From: an uncultured Eubacterium sp.
GTDB taxonomy: Bacteria; Bacillota; Clostridia; Oscillospirales; Acutalibacteraceae
Direction: 5' to 3'
NCBI GenBank assembly: GCA_910584985.1
Contig: CAJUDJ010000005.1
Location: 1 to 64,000 of the forward strand
DNA length: 64,000 bases
How positions within the stretch are numbered: the first letter of the stretch is position 1; every line of letters starts with the position of its first letter. The translations under genes were made by a program, and so were the position numbers. Below are positions 60,184 to 64,000 of the stretch, in pieces. The notes beneath the pieces are model-generated. The model worked only from the letters and a program-made list of their open reading frames with translations, was not told the DNA's origin and did not search any database.

Positions 60184-63100
60184 ATGTCTTGCTTTTCACA
60201 AATATTTGAAAAGAGCACTGAATTCTTAAGCCTCGGCAAAAGCATAAACACAAAGGGTATGCCTGTCGGGGCAACAGGTGTGTCCGATGCTGCAAAGGCG
60301 CATTTTATTCATGCTCTTATGGAATTTAAACAGAATAAGGCGCTTGTGATTATGCCGGATGAGGCATCAGCCGTCAGAATGAGCGAAAGCCTCGGCATGC
60401 TTCAGAACGGCGTACTTTTTTATCCGTCCCGTGAATTCACCTTTCAGCAGGTGGCAGGTGTGTCTCACGAATTTGAGCACATCAGGCTCGGTGTGCTTTC
60501 AAAAATGGAAAAGGGCGAATACAGCGCAGTGGTTTGCTCGGTGAATGCGGCGGTGCAGAAAACCATTCCGCCGGAGGAATTAAGAACTCTGTCGCTTGAA
60601 ATTAAAGACGGAGATACAGTGGATATTGAAAACCTTTCCGCACAGCTCACTGCTGCTGGATATAGCCGGTATGATCAGGTGGACGGCATATCACAGTTTG
60701 CTGTAAGGGGCGGAATTATTGATGTATTTCCGCCCGGAGCAGACGAACCTGCCCGAATAGAACTGTGGGGCGATATGGTGGACGGTATATCCTCCTTTGA
60801 TATTTCCACCCAAAGAAGAACAGGCAGCATGGATAAAATTAATCTTCTTCCGGCAAATGAGGTTCTTTTCAAATCCGATAAGAAATTTGCAGAACGCATT
60901 GAGGCACTTGCGGCATCACTTAAGGGGAAAGCGATAAAGGCAAGGGCAAGCCTTTATGCAGATGCCGAAATGCTGAAAAACGGAATTTCGCTTCCAAGCA
61001 ATGATAAATATCTGCCGCTTGCCTATAACAGCAGCGGAATTTTTGATTATAACGGCGGAATGCTTTTTATTTGCGAAAGTGCAAAGGTTAAGGAAAGAGC
61101 AATCAGTCAGCAAAAACTGATGGCAGAGCAGATAAAATGGTATCTTGAAAGCGGAAATCTGTGCAGGGGAATTGATAAGTTCACGCTTGATTTTGAAGAA
61201 ATCAGGGAGATTTATTCAAAAAGCGGAGCTGTTTATCTTGATTCACTTCCAAGAGGCTCGTTTGATACGCCTGTGGCGCATCTTTCCTCTTTTACGGTTC
61301 AGAGCTTTAATGCATGGAACGGAACATTGGAGCAGCTGACGGAGGATATTAAACCGCTTTGTGATAAAAAATACACGGTTTGCATTATGGCAGGCACTGC
61401 AAGAGCCGGAAAGGCACTTCAATATGATTTGAATGAAAAAGGTTTTGATTCCGTTTATTTTGACAAACTGCCGCAGGAACTGCCGAAAGGAAAAACAGCG
61501 GTTATTCCGGGATCGCTGAATGCAGGTTTTCAGCTTTCAGAACTGTCTTTTGCTCTGATTACACATACCAAAGCGTTTCAGAAGAAAAAGAAAAACAAAG
61601 CTGTTTCTTCTAAAAATGCCATTCATTCGCTTGATGAGCTGGCGGTTGGCGATTATATTGTTCATAATGTGCACGGTATCGGCGTGTTTAACGGAATTCA
61701 CGCACTGGAACTGAACAAGGTTAAAAAGGATTATATTAAAATTTCCTACGCAAAAGGCGATACGCTTTATGTTCCCGTTACACAGCTTGATCTGGTTTCC
61801 AAATATATCGGCCCGCGTGAGGACAGCAATGTGAAAATAAACCGCCTTGGCGGCACAGAATGGAAAAAGGCAAAGGCAAAGGTGCGTTCCTCCGTTAAGG
61901 ATATGGCAAAGGAACTGATTGCACTTTATGCAAAGCGTATGAGCACAAAGGGCTATGCTTTTTCGGAGGATACCGATTTGCAGCGTGATTTTGAGCTTCG
62001 CTTTGCCTATGATGAAACAGACGATCAGTTAAGAAGTGCAGCGGAAATCAAGGGCGATATGGAACGATCCGCACCGATGGACAGACTGCTGTGCGGTGAT
62101 GTGGGCTTCGGAAAAACAGAGGTGGCCCTGCGTGCTGCATTTAAATGTATCTCAGAGGGCAAGCAATGTGCAGTGCTTGTGCCCACAACCGTGCTTGCTA
62201 TGCAGCACTTTAATACAGCCAGAAGCAGAATGGAAGCCTTTCCCGTAAGAACGGAAATGATTTCCCGTTTTGTTTCTCCGAAAAGGCAGAAGGAGATTCT
62301 GAAGGGCCTTGAGGACGGAAGAGTGGATCTGCTTATCGGCACACACAGAATTATAAGCAAGGATATAAAATTCAAGGATCTGGGGCTTCTGATTGTGGAT
62401 GAGGAGCAGCGGTTCGGCGTTGCACAGAAGGAAAAACTGAAAGAGAAATTTCCTCGTGTGGATGTGCTTACGCTTTCGGCCACACCGATTCCCAGAACAC
62501 TGAATATGGCAATGAGCGGAATCAGGGATATGAGCCTGCTTGAGGAAGCACCCGGCGACAGACACCCCGTTCAGACCTATGTGATTGAATATGATTTCGG
62601 TGTTCTGATTGAAGCAATGGAGCGTGAGCTTTCAAGAGGCGGGCAGTGCTATTTTCTGCATAACAATATTGATACCATAGAGCACACCGCCGTTAAAATT
62701 AAAAAAGAGCTACCGGATGCAAAAATCGGAATTGCACACGGCAGAATGACAGAAGAACAGCTTTCTGATGTCTGGAGCAGGCTCTTAAACGGCGAAATAG
62801 ATATTCTTGTTTGCACAACGATTATTGAAACCGGAATTGATGTTGCAAATGTAAATACGCTGATTATTGAAAATGCGGACAGAATGGGGCTTGCCCAGCT
62901 GCATCAGATCAGAGGCAGGGTCGCAGAAGCTCGCGCCGTGCCTTTGCATATTTTACTTTTTCCAGAGGAAAGGAACTTACGGATATTGCCGCCAAAAGGC
63001 TGGAAGCCATTCGTGAATATACGGAATTCGGATCGGGCTTCAAAATTGCGATGCGTGATCTTGAAATTCGGGGCGCAGGGTCAATTCTTGGAAGCCGCCA

Positions 63101-63644
63101 GCACGGTCATATGGAATCCGTTGGCTATGATATGTATCTGAAGCTGCTGAGCGAAGCGGTGGCGGAGGAAAAAGGCGAAAAGGCAGAGGATGAACAGGAA
63201 GCGGAATGCCTGATTGATCTTCCGATTGAAGCACATATTCCCGAAGATTATATTACCTCCACACCGCAGAGATTATCTATATATAAGCGTATTGCCGCAA
63301 TCCGCAGCGATGCGGATGCCAATGATGTTTATGATGAGCTTGGCGACAGATTCGGCGCACCGCCGGAAGCCATCTGCGGTCTTGTGGAAATTGCGCTTTT
63401 GAGAAATATTGCATCAAAAATCGGCGTTTATGAAATTACGCAGAGAAACGGCTCAGTGCTTTTTTATATGAATGAGCCGGATATAAAATATGTTGTTGCG
63501 CTGAATAAGGAAATGAAAGGAAGAGTATTGCTTTCGGCTGCCAAAAAAGCGTATATAGCGGTTAAGCTTGATTATGAATCATCGCTTGAAACGGTGCAGC
63601 AGACGCTTGCAGTTATGAATGCTGTTTTTTCTGAAGAAAAATAG
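60184..63644 (+). pseudogene. mfd: Transcription-repair coupling factor, frameshifted by one missing base
   Basis: Mfd removes RNA polymerase stalled at DNA damage and recruits UvrA. The frame is open from ATG 60184 through the UvrB-like domains, the RNAP-interaction domain, Walker A GDVGFGKTEVA (about residue 637) and DEEQRFGV. At 62920-62925 the sequence reads GTC-GCA where GTC-GGC-AGA (the Val-Gly-Arg of motif VI, RGRVGR) is expected. One G is missing. Reading then continues perfectly one frame over (SSRRAFAYFTFSRGKELT, FKIAMRDLEIRGAG) to the stop at 63644. With the base restored the protein is about 1153 residues, the normal size. Sequencing error or a real recent mutation are both possible. 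Confidence 0.9.
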
Positions 63645-63680
63645 CATTTGGCACATTCATTTTTTTCTGAATGTATATTA

Positions 63681-63718
63681 TAAAACACCTCGGGGCATAC
63701 TGCTTTTGAGGTGTTTTA
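63681..63718 (+). promoter_or_regulatory. Hairpin after mfd that contains the next gene's ribosome site
   Basis: TAAAACACCTC (63681-63691) pairs perfectly with GAGGTGTTTTA (63708-63718). It can act as the mfd terminator. The right arm includes GAGGTG, the ribosome site six bases before ATG 63720, so the folded leader would hide that site. Confidence 0.7.
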
Positions 63719-63719
63719 T

Positions 63720-64000
63720 ATGTCATCAAATTCTAATGCAAAAAGAGGAAACAAAAATTTAAGAGCGTTATTTTCCGTAATCTGTATTTCTATTATTGCG
63801 CTTGGCCTTATTGTTTATTTTTCAACCAGCACAGGTAACAATCCTGTTAATGAGCCTACCACCATTGCAGATACCACACAGCCTGTTCAGAGAAGTGTAA
63901 CAGTAGAGGATACGACCGAGGAGGATACAACCGAAAAGCAGACGGAAACACAGACAGTTCCTGAAAGCACATCCATGGCCTTGCTGGATACAAATACGCC
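63720..64000 (+). CDS. Membrane-anchored protein with Thr/Glu-rich stalk (3' end beyond window)
   Basis: Ninety-three codons are visible. A basic head (MSSNSNAKRGNKNLR), one membrane segment (about 16-36, LFSVICISIIALGLIVYFS), then a low-complexity extracellular stretch rich in Thr, Glu and Gln (TVEDTTEEDTTEKQTETQT). Such an anchor and stalk precede M23-type or SpoIIQ-like domains in related bacteria, but the functional part is outside the window, so no function is assigned. Confidence 0.75.
   Translation, partial: MSSNSNAKRGNKNLRALFSVICISIIALGLIVYFSTSTGNNPVNEPTTIADTTQPVQRSVTVEDTTEEDTTEKQTETQTVPESTSMALLDTNT

Noticed and set aside
62911..63060. Programmed ribosomal frameshift in mfd
   Set aside because: There is no X-XXY-YYZ slippery sequence or downstream pseudoknot at the junction, and Mfd is not known to use recoding. 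A missing base is the simpler explanation.

Overview
The window looks like a chromosomal segment of a low-to-moderate GC Gram-positive anaerobe of the class Clostridia. The Oscillospirales/Ruminococcaceae are my guess; no rRNA gene is present to place it. Grounds are strong AGGAGG-type ribosome binding sites, TTGACA/TATAAT promoters, long single-membrane wall-synthesis genes, QueH in place of QueG, an FtsEX/M23 cell-separation locus and an HtrA/two-component pair. I see no tRNA, rRNA, CRISPR array, prophage, transposase or plasmid gene. Most of the window is ordinary core chromosome.

Layout. 1-5.3 kb (minus strand): a truncated Gly-Pro-Thr collagen-like surface protein behind a TPR-bearing family 2 glycosyltransferase, then HtrA protease, sensor kinase and response regulator. 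5.4-8.6 kb: a DUF815 ATPase, then a FadR-type regulator beside ilvC; a 13-base element is shared by both promoters. 8.7-14.2 kb (minus strand): ddl-murI-DUF1934-argS-radical SAM operon. 14.4-24.2 kb (plus strand): an unknown protein, serC-serA, an HMGL-type aldolase-like protein, a DAHP synthase preceded by a possible aromatic-rich leader peptide and a terminator, a TrpXYZ-like ABC importer, and an unknown gene overlapping a PC4/YdbC-like gene. A CGCTTTAAAGT element recurs at two or three of these promoters. 24.3-27.2 kb (minus strand): an XRE-membrane-beta-repeat fusion protein and galM.

27.4-33.3 kb: an FHA-FtsW/RodA-PBP wall-synthesis triad, hflX, a DUF4830 protein and an RsuA-type pseudouridine synthase. 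33.5-44.7 kb: a CdaR-like regulator, ftsE-ftsX, then three tandem paralogous coiled-coil M23 endopeptidases, queH, rarA, an aldo/keto reductase, nth and a shikimate-kinase-like protein lacking a key arginine. 44.7-48.8 kb: guaB, then two membrane glycerophosphodiesterase-like proteins flanking a nitroreductase. 48.8-49.1 kb holds structured non-coding sequence. 49.1-52.6 kb (minus strand): secA and a lipoprotein. 52.9-64 kb (plus strand): a sugar transferase, a LacZ-size GH2 glycosidase, a second radical SAM paralogue, a CNNM/CorC protein, pth, an mfd broken by one missing base at helicase motif VI, and the start of a Thr/Glu-rich membrane-anchored protein.

Themes. Several neighbourhoods serve the envelope: precursor synthesis (ddl, murI), polymerisation (FtsW/RodA-PBP under FHA control), hydrolysis for daughter-cell separation (FtsEX plus three M23 enzymes), secretion and its quality control (SecA, HtrA). 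A second theme is amino-acid supply with local regulation: ilvC with its regulator, serine synthesis, and aromatic synthesis with import. The observations most worth following are the tandem M23 triplication at ftsEX, the possible attenuator and repeated operator of the aromatic region, the FadR/ilvC shared element, the structured intergenic RNA candidate, and the mfd frameshift.
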